NCBI GenBank assembly: GCA_046727955.1
Contig: JBKPDO010000100.1
Span: 1-53,954, forward strand
Reading direction: 5' to 3'
DNA from: DASVXQ01 sp046727955
Lineage (GTDB): Bacteria; Actinomycetota; CALGFH01
Length of the DNA: 53,954 nt
Below the pieces are notes generated by a model. It was not told where the DNA came from and made no database searches. It saw nothing but the letters and a program-made list of their open reading frames with translations. The position numbers and the translations under genes were made by a program. This document shows, in pieces, positions 17,584 to 27,247 of the stretch; position 1 is the first letter of the stretch; each line of letters begins with the position of its first letter.

Positions 17584-18692
17584 CTAGTCCTGCTGGACCT
17601 CATCACCCAGACGCTGGTCCCAGCCGACGCCCCGATCGTGCTGGCCGTCGACGACACCCTGTGGCACCGCACCGGCCGCAAGCTGCACGGCGCGGCCTGG
17701 CACCACGACGGCAACGGCCCCGGCCGTCACCGGCCCGCCTGGGGGCACCGCTGGGTGGTGGTCGGCGTCATCGTGCACCCGCCGTTCCTTGACCGGGCGG
17801 TGTGCCTGCCCATCCTGGCCAGACTGTGGCTGCCCGGCGACCGCGACCACACCCCGCTGGTGCTGGCCCGCGAGCTGCTGGACCTGGTCACCGGCCACCT
17901 CGGCGAGCGGCCGGTGCACCTGGTCGGCGACGCCGCCTACATCGGCAAGCCGCTGCGAAGGCTGCCCACCCACGTCACCGTGACTGCAAGGCTGCGCGCC
18001 GACGCCGCGCTGTACGAGCTGGCCCCACCACCGACCGGCAAGCCTGGCCGCCCCCGTGTCAAGGGCAAGCGGCTGCCGGAGCTGGTCGTGCTGGCCGCCA
18101 TGACCCGCTACCAGTGGACCCCCGTCCAGGTGCACAGCTACGGCAGGACCCTGCAGCGGGAGGTCCTGTCGATTCGCTGCCTGTGGTACGGCGCGCTCAA
18201 AGGCCAGCCCGTCCAGGTCGTGCTCAGCCGGCCGACCGGCGCGCCCGACGGCTACCAGCTGGCCCTGGTCACCACCGACCTGGCCGCCACCCCAGCCCAG
18301 GTCATCGAACGCTACAGCGACCGCTGGTCCGAAGAGCAAGCATTCTTGGACGCCCGACACCTGGCCGGCGTCGGCCAGGCCCGCACCCGCACCCAGCGCT
18401 CGGTGGAGCGCCTGGTCCCCTTCGGCCTGTGCTGCCTGAGCCTGGCCATCGTCTGGTACGCCCACCACGGCCACCCCGCTGCTGATCTTGCCGCCCACCG
18501 TGCCCGCGCGCCCTGGTACCGCCACAAGCGCACCGTCTCGGTCGCCGACATGCTCGCCGCGCTCCGGCGTTGCCTGCTGGCCGCCCAATATCAGCAGGGT
18601 CACGCTGACCAGCACACCCTCGACCTACTCCCAGACCTGCTACTCACTCAGCTCAGCCCCGCCGCATAACCCCGAAACACGAGTGTGACCCG

Positions 18693-19394
18693 ATGTGCGG
18701 CATCGGCACCACCCTGGTGGAGGCCGCCGCGCTGGACCGCCGCGCGGTCGGTGTGGAGCTAGAGCCCCGCTGGGCAACCCTGGCCCGCCGCAACCTCGCC
18801 TACGCCCTTAACCCCAAGCACGCCCAGCAGGCGCAGATCGTGGAGGGCGATGCTCGCGCCCTGCCGGCGCTGCTCGGCGAGCTGGCCGGCACCGTCGACC
18901 TGATCGCCACCTCCCCGCCGTACGGCTGCGACATCTCCACCCTCGACATGACCGCCTTCCGCCAGCGCGGCAGCTCCCGGGTGGCTGGCACCCGCTCCTA
19001 CTCCGCCGACCCCGCCAACCTCGGCCACGCCCGCGGCCAGCGCTACCTCGTAGCGATGGCCGAGGTCTACGCCGCCTGCGCCAGGGTGCTGCGCCCCGGC
19101 GGGCTGCTGGTCACCGTCACCCGCAACCCACGCCCCCAGGGCCGCCTCTTCGACGTGGCCGCCACCACCGTCCAGCTTGCCCAGCAGGCCGGCCTGGTCT
19201 ACCTCCAGCACGTGATCGCGCTCCACGCCGCCATCCGCGACGGCCGACTCATCGCGCGCCCGTCGCTGCGCCAGCGCACCAACACCCGCAACGCCCGCGC
19301 CCGCGGCGTGCCGGTCCACCTGCCTGTCCATGAGGACGTGCTCGTCTTCAGACTCGGCACCGGCACCTCCGAGGGGGTGGGTGGTCGTGGCTGA
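18693..19394 (+). pseudogene. DNA methyltransferase, N-terminus removed by IS701-like element
   Basis: Opens inside SAM-binding motif I (DPMCGIGTTLVEAAALDRR), so the preceding ~60 residues present in the paralogue at 20227 are missing. Catalytic motif IV is intact as TSPPYG, placed after motif I, the order seen in TRM11/UPF0020-like and gamma-type amino-methyltransferases. ARVLRPGGLLVTVTRN and the C-terminal RARGVPVHLPVHEDVLVFR also match the paralogue. The IS701-like right end abuts the first retained codon. Without its N-terminus it is unlikely to fold properly. The stop overlaps the next gene's start (GTGGCTGA). Confidence 0.85.
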
Positions 19395-20230
19395 GCCGCG
19401 TCGTCGACCCCCGCGGCCGTCGCGGCGGCTGCGCGTCCTGGCGCTCGGCGCCGGGGTGCAAAGCAGCATGCTGCTGCTGATGAGCCTGGCCGGCGAACTG
19501 CCCCGCCTGGACGCCGCGATCTTCGCCGACACTCAGTTTGAGCCCCAAGCGGTCTACCAGCACCTTGAGCGGCTGGAGCGCGCCGCCCACGCGGCCGGCG
19601 TGCCGGTCTCCCGGGTGACCGCCGGGAGCCTCCGTGACGACGCCCTGGACCCAACCCGACACCACGCCAACCTCCCGCTCTTCGTGACCCATCCCGGACG
19701 GCACCCGTGGACTGGTCCGCCGCCAATGCACCCGCTCCTATAAGGTCGCGCCGCTGCGCCGCAAGATCCGCGAGCTGTGGACCGCCGCCGGGCGTCCTCA
19801 GCATCCGGTGGAGCAGTGGCTGGGGATCTCCCGCGACGAGGCCCACCGAGTCCGAACCTCCGATGTGGCCTACATCCAGCTGCACTATCCCCTCATCGCC
19901 CAGGGCCTGACCCGCGCGGACTGCCAGCGGTGGCTCAAAGACCACGGCTGGCCAAGCGTGCCGGCTTCGGCGTGCGTGGCTTGTCCGCTTCACTCCGATC
20001 AGCGCTGGCGGCAACTCCGGGACACCACACCAGACGAGTGGGCCGCGGCGGTCGCCTTCGACCAGGCCATCCGCGGCGGCCACCCCCGCCTCGGCAGCCC
20101 GCCAATCAACGGCGAAGCGTTCGTGCACCGCTCGCTGGTCCCGCTGGACCAGGTCGAGCTGGACGGCCCGGCTGAGCGCATGGTCATCGACGGGTTCGGC
20201 GACGAGTGCGAAGGGATGTGCGCCACATGA
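19387..20230 (+). pseudogene. PAPS-reductase-like (ATP-pyrophosphatase fold) protein with one frameshift
   Basis: The N-terminal part reads LRVLALGAGVQSSMLLLMSL with DAAIFADTQFEP, the S-G-G/PP-loop-like nucleotide site of the PAPS-reductase/DndC superfamily; the family G-A-G-V-Q-S-T motif is clear. After THP an extra G at about 19693-19697 shifts the frame. The next frame continues DGTRGLVRRQCTRSYKVAPL, VEQWLGISRDEAHR, and SACVACPLHSDQRWRQLRDT with a Cys pair as in the metal/sulfur-handling C-terminus. The repaired length is about 280 residues. Start GTG 19387 overlaps the methyltransferase stop, and its own TGA overlaps the next ATG (ATGA at 20227), so it is in one operon between two methyltransferases. 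Such enzymes usually act on sulfur transfer or adenylation; the substrate is unknown. Confidence 0.75.
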
Positions 20231-21111
20231 CCCCCACCACGCCCACCCCTGAGCCCGAGCCGGTGTCGAGCGGGGAGCTGCCGCTGTCGGTCTGGCCCAC
20301 CGCCCAGGCCCCCTCTCGGTGGCAGCGCCAGGGCCGCTACCTGGCCGCCTCCAGCGCCCACCCCGCCAAGATGCTCCCCGCCATCGCCCGCACCGCCATC
20401 GGCGCCTACACCGCACCTGGCGAGCTGGTCCTTGACCCCATGTGCGGCATCGGCACCACCCTGGTGGAGGCCGTGCATTTGGGCCGCCGCGCGGTCGGCG
20501 TCGAGCTGGAGCCCCGCTGGGCGGGCCTGGCCGAGGCCAACCTCACCCTGGCCCTCACCTCCGGGGCGCCCGGCAGCGCCGAGGTCATCTGCAGGGATGC
20601 CCGCGACCTGGTCCACCTGGTGCCCGGCGAGCTGCACGGCCAGGTCGCGCTGGTGCTGACCTCCCCGCCCTACACCCACGCCGCCTACAACCACGGCCAG
20701 GTCCGCACCCGACCCGGCCACGGGGTGGAGAAGTGGCACAACCGCTACTCCGCCAACCCCGACAACCTCGGCAACACCAACCCCGCCCGGCTCCTGGCCG
20801 GCGTCGAGCAGATCCTGGCCGGCTGCCGGCGGGTGCTTCGCCCGGGTGGGCTGGTGGTGCTTACCACCCGGCCGTGGCGCTTGCACGGCGCGCTGGTGGA
20901 CCTGCCCGGCCAGGTCGCCAGTGCCGTCGAGCGCGCCGGCCTGCTGCCGTTGGAGCGCAACGTTGCCCTGCTGGCGGGGCTGCGTGGGGGGCGGCTGGTG
21001 GGGCGGGCGTCGTTCTTCCAGATCGACAACACGCGCAAGGCCCGCGCCGCCGGCCTGCCCGTCCATGTTGTCGCCCACGAGGATGTCTTGGTGTTCCGGA
21101 GTGCGGGGTGA
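20227..21111 (+). CDS. DNA (N4/N6) amino-methyltransferase-like protein
   Basis: A 294-residue, complete paralogue of the truncated gene at 18693. It has a short proline-rich N-terminus, then a QGRYLAASSAHPAKMLPAIA pre-motif, motif I LDPMCGIGTTLVEAVHLGRR with GVELEPRWAGLAEANL, and motif IV LTSPPYTHAAYNHGQV. CRRVLRPGGLVVLTTRP and a C-terminal GLPVHVVAHEDVLVFR close the fold. The T-S-P-P-Y motif fits exocyclic-amine methylation; motif I preceding motif IV places it with TRM11-like/gamma-type enzymes. No restriction nuclease is adjacent, so it is either an orphan modification enzyme of the mobile element or part of the methyltransferase-PAPS-like set. ATG overlaps the previous TGA by four bases. 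Confidence 0.8.
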   Translation: MTPTTPTPEPEPVSSGELPLSVWPTAQAPSRWQRQGRYLAASSAHPAKMLPAIARTAIGAYTAPGELVLDPMCGIGTTLVEAVHLGRRAVGVELEPRWAGLAEANLTLALTSGAPGSAEVICRDARDLVHLVPGELHGQVALVLTSPPYTHAAYNHGQVRTRPGHGVEKWHNRYSANPDNLGNTNPARLLAGVEQILAGCRRVLRPGGLVVLTTRPWRLHGALVDLPGQVASAVERAGLLPLERNVALLAGLRGGRLVGRASFFQIDNTRKARAAGLPVHVVAHEDVLVFRSAG

Positions 21112-21464
21112 CCAGCAGGGCCGAAGACGCTTACCCGAGCGGCTCGGCGCATGGCGATCGGGGGCGCTCCATCTACGGTACGCCGCCGATCGCCATCCAA
21201 GCCGAGGGCGAGCTGGACGGCGTGGCTCGCCACTCACCCGACTGCAGCTCAAACGTACCGAATGATCAATTTGACAGGCCCGATGAGGTTTTGGCGCCAT
21301 CAACCCAGGGACGACGCGGACCCCTAACCCTGACGCTGGAGATCATCTGGGTCGATGGCCCGGCCGCCAACGCGCTGCGCCGCACCCAGGCACGGGTGCT
21401 CCGGGACCTCCTTGCCGCCCTCACTCTCGGCCCCAACGCGGGCCACCACCACAAGGACGAGTAG
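21108..21464 (+). CDS. Small conserved protein preceding the serine recombinase
   Basis: GTG 21108 overlaps the methyltransferase stop, and the frame ends 10 bp before the recombinase ATG. The N-terminal half is low-complexity. The C-terminal 50 residues (LTLTLEIIWVDGPAANALRR, TQARVLRDLLAAL) look like a compact helical domain and resemble short proteins often found directly before large serine recombinases in actinobacterial elements. Function unknown; a recombination accessory role is a guess from position. Confidence 0.5.
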   Translation: MTSRAEDAYPSGSAHGDRGRSIYGTPPIAIQAEGELDGVARHSPDCSSNVPNDQFDRPDEVLAPSTQGRRGPLTLTLEIIWVDGPAANALRRTQARVLRDLLAALTLGPNAGHHHKDE

Positions 21465-21474
21465 GAGGCACCGG

Positions 21475-23202
21475 ATGACCGACCGCTGGGTAGCGTTCTT
21501 TCGCTGCAGCAATGAGGAGCTGCAAAACCCCGAGCTGTCCCTGGACCGCCAACTCCGCAACTCCGAGGCAGCAGTCCAGCGCTGGGGTGGGCGGATCGTC
21601 GCCTACTACTACGAGATCGAGACCGGCACCAGCCGCTACGAGGATCGTGGCATCACCTCGGCCTCGGCGCTTGCGTCCATCAAGATCCCCCGCGCGGGCG
21701 GCCTGCGTGACCTCGTCGACGACGCCCACCGTACACCGCCGCTGTTCGACCGTGTCATCTGCGAGTCGATCAACCGCATCACCCGCAGCTCGCTGGTCGC
21801 CTTCCAGCTCGAGGACGAGCTCAAACAGGCCGGGGTGAGCCTGCACTGCGCCGACGAGCCGTTCGAGGAATCGTTCGGCTCGATCGTGCTCCGCCACCTC
21901 AATATCGGCATCGCGGTCGGCTACCACCGCGACCTGATGCACAAGTCGCGGCAGGGGTTCGAGACCGCGACCCGGCAGGGCTGGCACACCGGCGGGATCG
22001 CCTGCTACGGCTACCGGCTCGTCGCCCACGAGCATCCCAACCCCAACAAGGCCCGTCATGGCAGGACTCGTCACACGCTGGACCTCGACCCCGTCCGCGG
22101 CCCGGTGGTGCGGCGCATCTTCGACGAGTATCTGTACGGCACCCGCGGGCTGACCGAGATCCGCGACCTACTCAACCGCGACCCCGAGCGATTCCCCCCG
22201 CCGCATACAGCCGACCCGGCTCGGGCACTGGGTGCCTGGAGCCGCTCCAGCGTGTGGGAGATCCTCCGTAACCCCAAGTACACCGGCTACCAGGTCTGGA
22301 ACCGGCGGGCACGCAAGGACAAGCATCGTCGGAACCGGCCCAACCCGCCGGAGGCGTGGGTGTGGTCCGACAACCCCTGCCACCCTCCCATCGTCAGCCG
22401 CCACGAGTACGACCAGATCCGGGTCAAGGCGGCCAGCAACGCCCGCTCACGCCGCAGCGACACCACCGGCAGCGCGCCGCGCGAGAAGACCGAGTACCTA
22501 TTCCGTGGGCGGCTGTTGTGCGGGTACTGCGGGCTGCGCATGAAGGGCCATCGCGGCACCTTCCCCTACTACCGCTGCCACATCACCATGCAGCGCGCGG
22601 CCAAGATCCCGCCTGGCCACCCCGCCACCATCAACCTCAGCGAACGGTTCCTGCTGGAGGCAACCCTCGGATTCCTCTCCCAGGCGGTCTACGGTCCCAA
22701 TCGGCTCACCTACTGGCGGCAGGTGCTGGAGTCGGCCGAGCAGGCTGATCCCGCCGCCCCGACTCGGCAGCGCTTCAGCGAGGTCGAGCACACCATTGCT
22801 GATCTGCAGCGGCGACTGCGCAACCAGCTCCTCGGGCTCGAAGACGACCACCTCAAGCCGGAAGCACGACGCCACATCACCAGCCGCATCGCCGAGCTTG
22901 AACAGGCCATCGCCGACCATGAGGCATCCCTGGCCAAGCTGCACGCCGAGCTGGACATCCCGATGCTGGCGACCGATGCACTGGCTAGGGTGCTCGACCG
23001 GCTTCCGGTGTTCGGGGAGCGGCTGCACAAGCTGTCACAACAGGAACTGCGGCGCCTGTTCGACAGCCTGGATCTCACCATCACCTACGATCACGGGCGT
23101 CGCGTGGGGCACGTGAGGATCACCCTGGCCAGCGACGCGGATCGAGTGCGTGGTTCTGGTCCGTGCCCTGGGCGCGACTCGAACGCGCGACCTACTGCTT
23201 AG
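21475..23202 (+). CDS. Large serine recombinase
   Basis: A 575-residue site-specific recombinase. The N-terminal resolvase domain has the nucleophile candidate S12 in AFFRCSNEEL plus SLDRQLRNSE, and FDRVICESINRITRSSL. The recombinase domain follows (GWHTGGIACYGYRL, WSRSSVWEILRNPKYTGYQV), then a zinc ribbon (LLCGYCGLRMKGH) and a long coiled-coil (~430-510). It is preceded by AGGAGG. The last 14 codons (SGPCPGRDSNARPTA) and the TAG are encoded by the 43-bp tRNA-derived repeat at 23163-23205, so the natural C-terminus may have been altered or the gene evolved to end over the tRNA 3' half. It belongs to an element left of the 27-kb one. Confidence 0.9.
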   Translation: MTDRWVAFFRCSNEELQNPELSLDRQLRNSEAAVQRWGGRIVAYYYEIETGTSRYEDRGITSASALASIKIPRAGGLRDLVDDAHRTPPLFDRVICESINRITRSSLVAFQLEDELKQAGVSLHCADEPFEESFGSIVLRHLNIGIAVGYHRDLMHKSRQGFETATRQGWHTGGIACYGYRLVAHEHPNPNKARHGRTRHTLDLDPVRGPVVRRIFDEYLYGTRGLTEIRDLLNRDPERFPPPHTADPARALGAWSRSSVWEILRNPKYTGYQVWNRRARKDKHRRNRPNPPEAWVWSDNPCHPPIVSRHEYDQIRVKAASNARSRRSDTTGSAPREKTEYLFRGRLLCGYCGLRMKGHRGTFPYYRCHITMQRAAKIPPGHPATINLSERFLLEATLGFLSQAVYGPNRLTYWRQVLESAEQADPAAPTRQRFSEVEHTIADLQRRLRNQLLGLEDDHLKPEARRHITSRIAELEQAIADHEASLAKLHAELDIPMLATDALARVLDRLPVFGERLHKLSQQELRRLFDSLDLTITYDHGRRVGHVRITLASDADRVRGSGPCPGRDSNARPTA

Positions 23203-23205
23203 GAG
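23163..23205. repeat. Attachment-site repeat (att), left copy
   Basis: 43 bp identical to 50166-50208, which is the 3' half of tRNA-Arg(CCT) from the anticodon loop to the acceptor end. This copy lacks the 5' half of the tRNA. Confidence 0.92.
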
Positions 23206-23581
23206 TTGGTTGGGTTTTTGCGCTGTGCCGACCTGCAAAAACGCTGGTCGGAAGCGAGCGGAAACCGAAGAATTATCGTGTCGTCATTAGCCGCTCAGTG
23301 GCCACATGAGTTGATATCACGGCCGAGAGTACCCGGCCAGTCCCACAGGACCAACATGCTATGTAACCAGCCCATTCACAGACTGCCACTCACGCCTTAC
23401 CATCTCCAGACGCCTCGTCACCATCTGACATCTTTCACCATTCCTAATGCCGACTCTCAGCCTCATTCGACCCGCCTTCATTGCTGCACCGTGTACTCTC
23501 TGATCACCGGACCTCAAAGCACAATACGGCTGCACCAAAGGGTGCAACCGGGAGGCCCGGGGCCATCGAGGAGGGTGCGGG
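23206..23581. other. Intergenic region between att and the relaxase; candidate oriT
   Basis: No gene seen. AT content is higher than in the flanks, and short pyrimidine-rich direct repeats occur (ttaccatct near 23398, tcaccatct near 23419, tcaccattc near 23435). Position beside the relaxase gene is where an oriT is often found, but no nic site can be named from sequence alone. Confidence 0.35.
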
Positions 23582-26500
23582 TTGGTTCTGGCAGCGGCCG
23601 GGCTGAAGGCGGGCCAGGAGGACTACTGGATCAGGCAGATTGCCGAGTCCAGGTGCGAGTACCTGTCAGGGCACGGTGAGACGCCGGGCCAGTGGTACGG
23701 CGCGCGGGCTGCTGCCTTGGGCCTAACGGGAGTGGCCAAGGACGAGCAGTGCCATGCGATGTTTGCGGGCAAAGACCCTGTTACGGGCGAGCAGGTCGCA
23801 CAGCCCAAGTGGGTTGCTGACCCGCGGTCCAAGCTCCCAGCGGGACCGCTGGCGGAACGGCTGCGGGCACTCGCGGATGAGCGAAGCATTCCGGTCGAAG
23901 ACCTGGCGGGGAGCCAGGCGCTCGCGGGCGACGTGCGCGCGGTCATGGGCCGCCGGGAGGTCAAGGCCGAGACCATCGAGCGCGTTTCGCGCCACGTCCT
24001 GCGCTGTGACCCGCAGGACATCTACGGGGACGCCTACCGCGAGGCAGCAAGGCATGCGGGACGCCGGGTGGACGACCGGGACGCCTGCTTTGACCTGTGC
24101 TTCTCCGACGTGAAGTCCGGCAGCCTGTTCTACGCCGGCGCCGACGAGGCCACCCGGCGCGAGTACGTCGCGGCCCGCCAGGAGGCCATCAAGGGCGCGC
24201 TCGGGTGGCTGGAGCAACACGCCGTCGGCGTCCGCCGCGGCCACGGCGGTAGTGAGCACCTGGACGGCCGCGGGCTGCTGGCGATCGGCTACGACCATCG
24301 CACCTCGCGGGAGGGCGACCCGCAGCTGCACACCCACCTGCTGGTCCAGAACCTCACCGAGGGGCCGGACGGCCGGCTGACGGCGCTGGACTCCAAGCGC
24401 CTGTGGGCGCACCTGATGACCGCCGAGCGCGTGTACCAGCAGTTGTGGCGTGCAGAGCTGTCGCGCCGGTTGGGCCTTGAGTTTGTCGTGGTGCCCGACC
24501 ATGAGCAGCTGGAGATCAAGGGCTGGCATGGCAAGGCGCTGCGGGATGGGTTCTCGAAGCGCGCGGCGCAGGTGCGGGCGCAGTGCGACGCCTGGGGCAC
24601 CACCGACACCAGGACGGCGCGAGAAGCGGCCAGGGCCACCCGCCGCGCCAAAGACCACGCCGAGCCCGAAGATGTGATCTACGACCGGTGGCGCGCCGAG
24701 CTGGCCGAGCATGGGATCGGTGCGCAGACCTACGCCGAACGCCTCGGCCGCGCCGCTAGCCACACGCTGACTGATGACCAGACGGGGGCGCTACTGGAGG
24801 CGCTGGCCGGGCCGGAGGGACTGACCGCGCAGGCGTCCACGTTCGCGCGCCGCGATGTGGTCGATCAGCTCGCGCGCCGCCTGCCGGTTGGGACCTCGGC
24901 CACTACGACCTTGCGCGAGCTTGAGGCGCTGGCCGATCGGTTCATCGCGGAGCGTGCGGTGGTGGTGGCGCGCGATGAGCAGCTTGCCGAGGTGCGCTAC
25001 TCCACGCCCGAGCTGGTGGCGCTGGAGGAGCGCATGCTGGATGGCGCCACCGCCCGGGCGGACGCCGGCTGTGCGGTGGTGGCGCCCGAGCACTTGCGCG
25101 CCACGCTGGAGGCGTTTCCGACGATGGCGCCAGACCAGGCCGACGCGCTGGCGGACCTGACCCGCTCGGGCGCTGGGGTGTCGCTGCTGGTTGGCAAGGC
25201 CGGCTACGGCAAGACCTTCGTGGCTGGCGCGGCAGGTCATGTTTACGGCCTGCAAGGGCACCGCCTGATCGGGATGGCACCAACCGGGCTTGCCGCGACT
25301 GGACTGAGCGGGGAGGGATTTAGCGACGCGCGGACGGTTGATCGGCTGTTGGCCGACCTGGAGCAGCGCCGCGACCGGCTCGACGCCAACACGGTCCTGC
25401 TGGTGGACGAGGCCGGGATGGTCGGCACACGCAAGCTCGCGCGTCTGCTGGAGGAGGTCGAGCGCGCCGAGGCCAAGGTGATCCTGATCGGCGACGACCG
25501 GCAGTTGTCCTCCATCGACGCGGGCGGGGGCTTCCGGGGCCTGCGGCTGCGGCTGGGAGCGAGCGAGCTGACCCAGAACCGCCGCCAGCAGGCCGAGTGG
25601 GAACAGCAGGCGCTGGAGCTGGTACGGCGCTTCCAGGTCGAGCAGGCCGTCAGCTTGTACCGCGAGCATGACCGCGTGGTGGTGGCTGAGACCAAGGACG
25701 AGCTGACCCGGGGCTTGCTGGAGGACTGGCGGCAGGCGTTCCGGGATGGGCAGGACGTGGTGATCCTGGCGCATCGACGCGAGGACGTTGGCCGCTTCAA
25801 CCTCGCGTGTCAGCAGATGCGCGCCCGGTTCGGGGAGCTGGACCGCGACCCGGACCAGCGCCTCCAGGTCGCTGACCGCAGCTTCGCGGTGGGCGATCGG
25901 GTGGTGTGCGGCAAGAACGCGCTCAAGCGCCTTGGGGTCGCCAACGGCACCCGCGGGACGGTCGTGGCCATCGACCGGGAGGCCCGGTCGTTGACCATCC
26001 AGGTTGGTGACAACACCGACGCAGGAGGCCGCGGCACCGCCGAAGGCCAGACCGTGACCTTGCCCGCAAGCTATCTGGACGGCAAGAGCCGGCCGGGGGC
26101 GCCGCGCCGGGTGGATCTTGCGTATGCGACCACCGGGCACAAGTCGCAGGGGTTGACCAAGTGGACCTCGCTGCCGTTCGTCTCGGGGCGTGAGGACGCG
26201 CAATGGCTGTATGTGGTCTTGAGCCGTGCCAAGCACCTGACCCGCATCTACACCGTGACCGGCCCAGAGGAGCGACCGGCCGAGCTGTCGGAGGTGCCCG
26301 ATACCCGCCGAGCGCCGGACGGCTACGAGCGGCTTGCCGCCGCGATGGGCCGCGACCGCGCCGAGCAGTTGGCCAGCGACGCACGCCGGCTGGTGAACCT
26401 GCGGGCCATGCCGACCAGGCAGCTTCGGGCCGAGCGTGACCGCCTGGACGACGCCTTCAGCAAGGCGCCGCGCGACCGCCGCCACGAGACCGAGCGTGCC

Positions 26501-27157
26501 GCCAAGCGGCATGCCGAGCGGGAACAGCGCGTGCGCGAGCTGAAGGCCGCCGGGGTCCAGGGGCCGGAGCTTGTGACCACGATCAGGCTGACCGACCAGG
26601 CGGGCGAGCAGGCCCGCCAGCTTCGCCAGCATCAGCAGCAGCGTGCCGCGTGGCTGGAGACCAACGCCGACCTCGTTGCCGAACGGCGCGCCGTGCTGCA
26701 AGAGCTGGGCTGGCGGGGCCGCGCGGACGCCCGCGCGATCGAGCTGGACCCGCCGGCCGACCTGGTGGCCGCGTTCGGGCCGCCACCGACGGAGCGTAAG
26801 GCCCTGGCGGCATGGCGCGCGGCGGTGGGCCAGGTAGACGGCTACCGGCGCGCCTGGGGCATCGACGTGCCCGGGTTGGCAAAGCATGAGGGGCAAACCG
26901 AGCGAGAGGAGGAGTGTAAGGAACCCGCTGGGAGGCCGGTCGAGGAACGCGAGGCCAAGCCTGCCAGCCAGCGCAGCCGGCCCGAGCGGCGGTCGGCTCG
27001 TCACGAGCGCCGGGCCGGAGGTGCTGAGGAGCTGCTGGGGCCACAGCCGACCGAGGATCTTCGCCAGCGGCGCGCCTGGCAGGCCGCCCGGACCACCATC
27101 GAGCGGTTCCGCGAGCGGACCCACCGCCGCACCGACCGCGAGCGCGAGGCCGGCTGA
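23582..27157 (+). CDS. MobF-type relaxase-helicase (TraI/TrwC-like)
   Basis: A 1191-residue bifunctional conjugative relaxase. The N-terminal TrwC domain has candidate catalytic Tyr residues in AGQEDYWIRQ and CEYLSGHGETPG, the signature CFDLCFSDVKSGSLFY, and the metal-binding triad H239...H250-T-H252 in YDHRTSREGDPQLHTHLL. The helicase half has Walker A GKAGYGKT (538-545), Walker B LLVDEAGMVG (D609-E610), DDRQLSSIDAGGGFRGL and the motif region YATTGHKSQGLT. The charged, helical C-terminus (~900-1191) may bind partners. It nicks oriT, attaches to the strand end and unwinds DNA. TTG start with GAGGAG ahead is tentative. It lies just inside the att repeat, opposite the integrase end, and is complete. 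Confidence 0.92.
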   Translation: MVLAAAGLKAGQEDYWIRQIAESRCEYLSGHGETPGQWYGARAAALGLTGVAKDEQCHAMFAGKDPVTGEQVAQPKWVADPRSKLPAGPLAERLRALADERSIPVEDLAGSQALAGDVRAVMGRREVKAETIERVSRHVLRCDPQDIYGDAYREAARHAGRRVDDRDACFDLCFSDVKSGSLFYAGADEATRREYVAARQEAIKGALGWLEQHAVGVRRGHGGSEHLDGRGLLAIGYDHRTSREGDPQLHTHLLVQNLTEGPDGRLTALDSKRLWAHLMTAERVYQQLWRAELSRRLGLEFVVVPDHEQLEIKGWHGKALRDGFSKRAAQVRAQCDAWGTTDTRTAREAARATRRAKDHAEPEDVIYDRWRAELAEHGIGAQTYAERLGRAASHTLTDDQTGALLEALAGPEGLTAQASTFARRDVVDQLARRLPVGTSATTTLRELEALADRFIAERAVVVARDEQLAEVRYSTPELVALEERMLDGATARADAGCAVVAPEHLRATLEAFPTMAPDQADALADLTRSGAGVSLLVGKAGYGKTFVAGAAGHVYGLQGHRLIGMAPTGLAATGLSGEGFSDARTVDRLLADLEQRRDRLDANTVLLVDEAGMVGTRKLARLLEEVERAEAKVILIGDDRQLSSIDAGGGFRGLRLRLGASELTQNRRQQAEWEQQALELVRRFQVEQAVSLYREHDRVVVAETKDELTRGLLEDWRQAFRDGQDVVILAHRREDVGRFNLACQQMRARFGELDRDPDQRLQVADRSFAVGDRVVCGKNALKRLGVANGTRGTVVAIDREARSLTIQVGDNTDAGGRGTAEGQTVTLPASYLDGKSRPGAPRRVDLAYATTGHKSQGLTKWTSLPFVSGREDAQWLYVVLSRAKHLTRIYTVTGPEERPAELSEVPDTRRAPDGYERLAAAMGRDRAEQLASDARRLVNLRAMPTRQLRAERDRLDDAFSKAPRDRRHETERAAKRHAEREQRVRELKAAGVQGPELVTTIRLTDQAGEQARQLRQHQQQRAAWLETNADLVAERRAVLQELGWRGRADARAIELDPPADLVAAFGPPPTERKALAAWRAAVGQVDGYRRAWGIDVPGLAKHEGQTEREEECKEPAGRPVEEREAKPASQRSRPERRSARHERRAGGAEELLGPQPTEDLRQRRAWQAARTTIERFRERTHRRTDREREAG

Positions 27158-27247
27158 GGCTTGCCCGGCTTTGACGCTTAACAGGCCGTTGCACAAAGCC
27201 TGCTTCGACGCTCGCGCGGGTCTCTTGGCTGATTCGGGGCGAGCGGA

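Larger units (their letters stand above)
16281..18669 (+). pseudogene. IS701-like DDE transposase interrupted by an IS982-type element
   Basis: The gene starts at 16281 (MPTPSLPRSLADLLIVFRPC) and is split after QLGL. It resumes at 17588 with VLLDLITQTLVPADAPIV, then LAVDDTLWHRTGRKLHGAAW, VHLVGDAAYIGKPL and IERYSDRWSEEQAFLDARHL, the D, D and E regions of the IS701/DDE_5 fold, ending at 18669. Deleting 16519-17587 (the inserted element plus one CTAG copy) rejoins the frame exactly. The IS right end appears to lie at about 18685, within a methyltransferase gene. The 5' part of that gene is not found upstream of the IS, so insertion was accompanied by an adjacent deletion. Confidence 0.85.

Noticed and set aside
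24791..27196. 801-codon open frame on the minus strand opposite the relaxase
   Set aside because: It is the GC-rich antisense shadow of the MobF gene. No motifs, no ribosome site, and the plus-strand protein has complete relaxase and helicase signatures.
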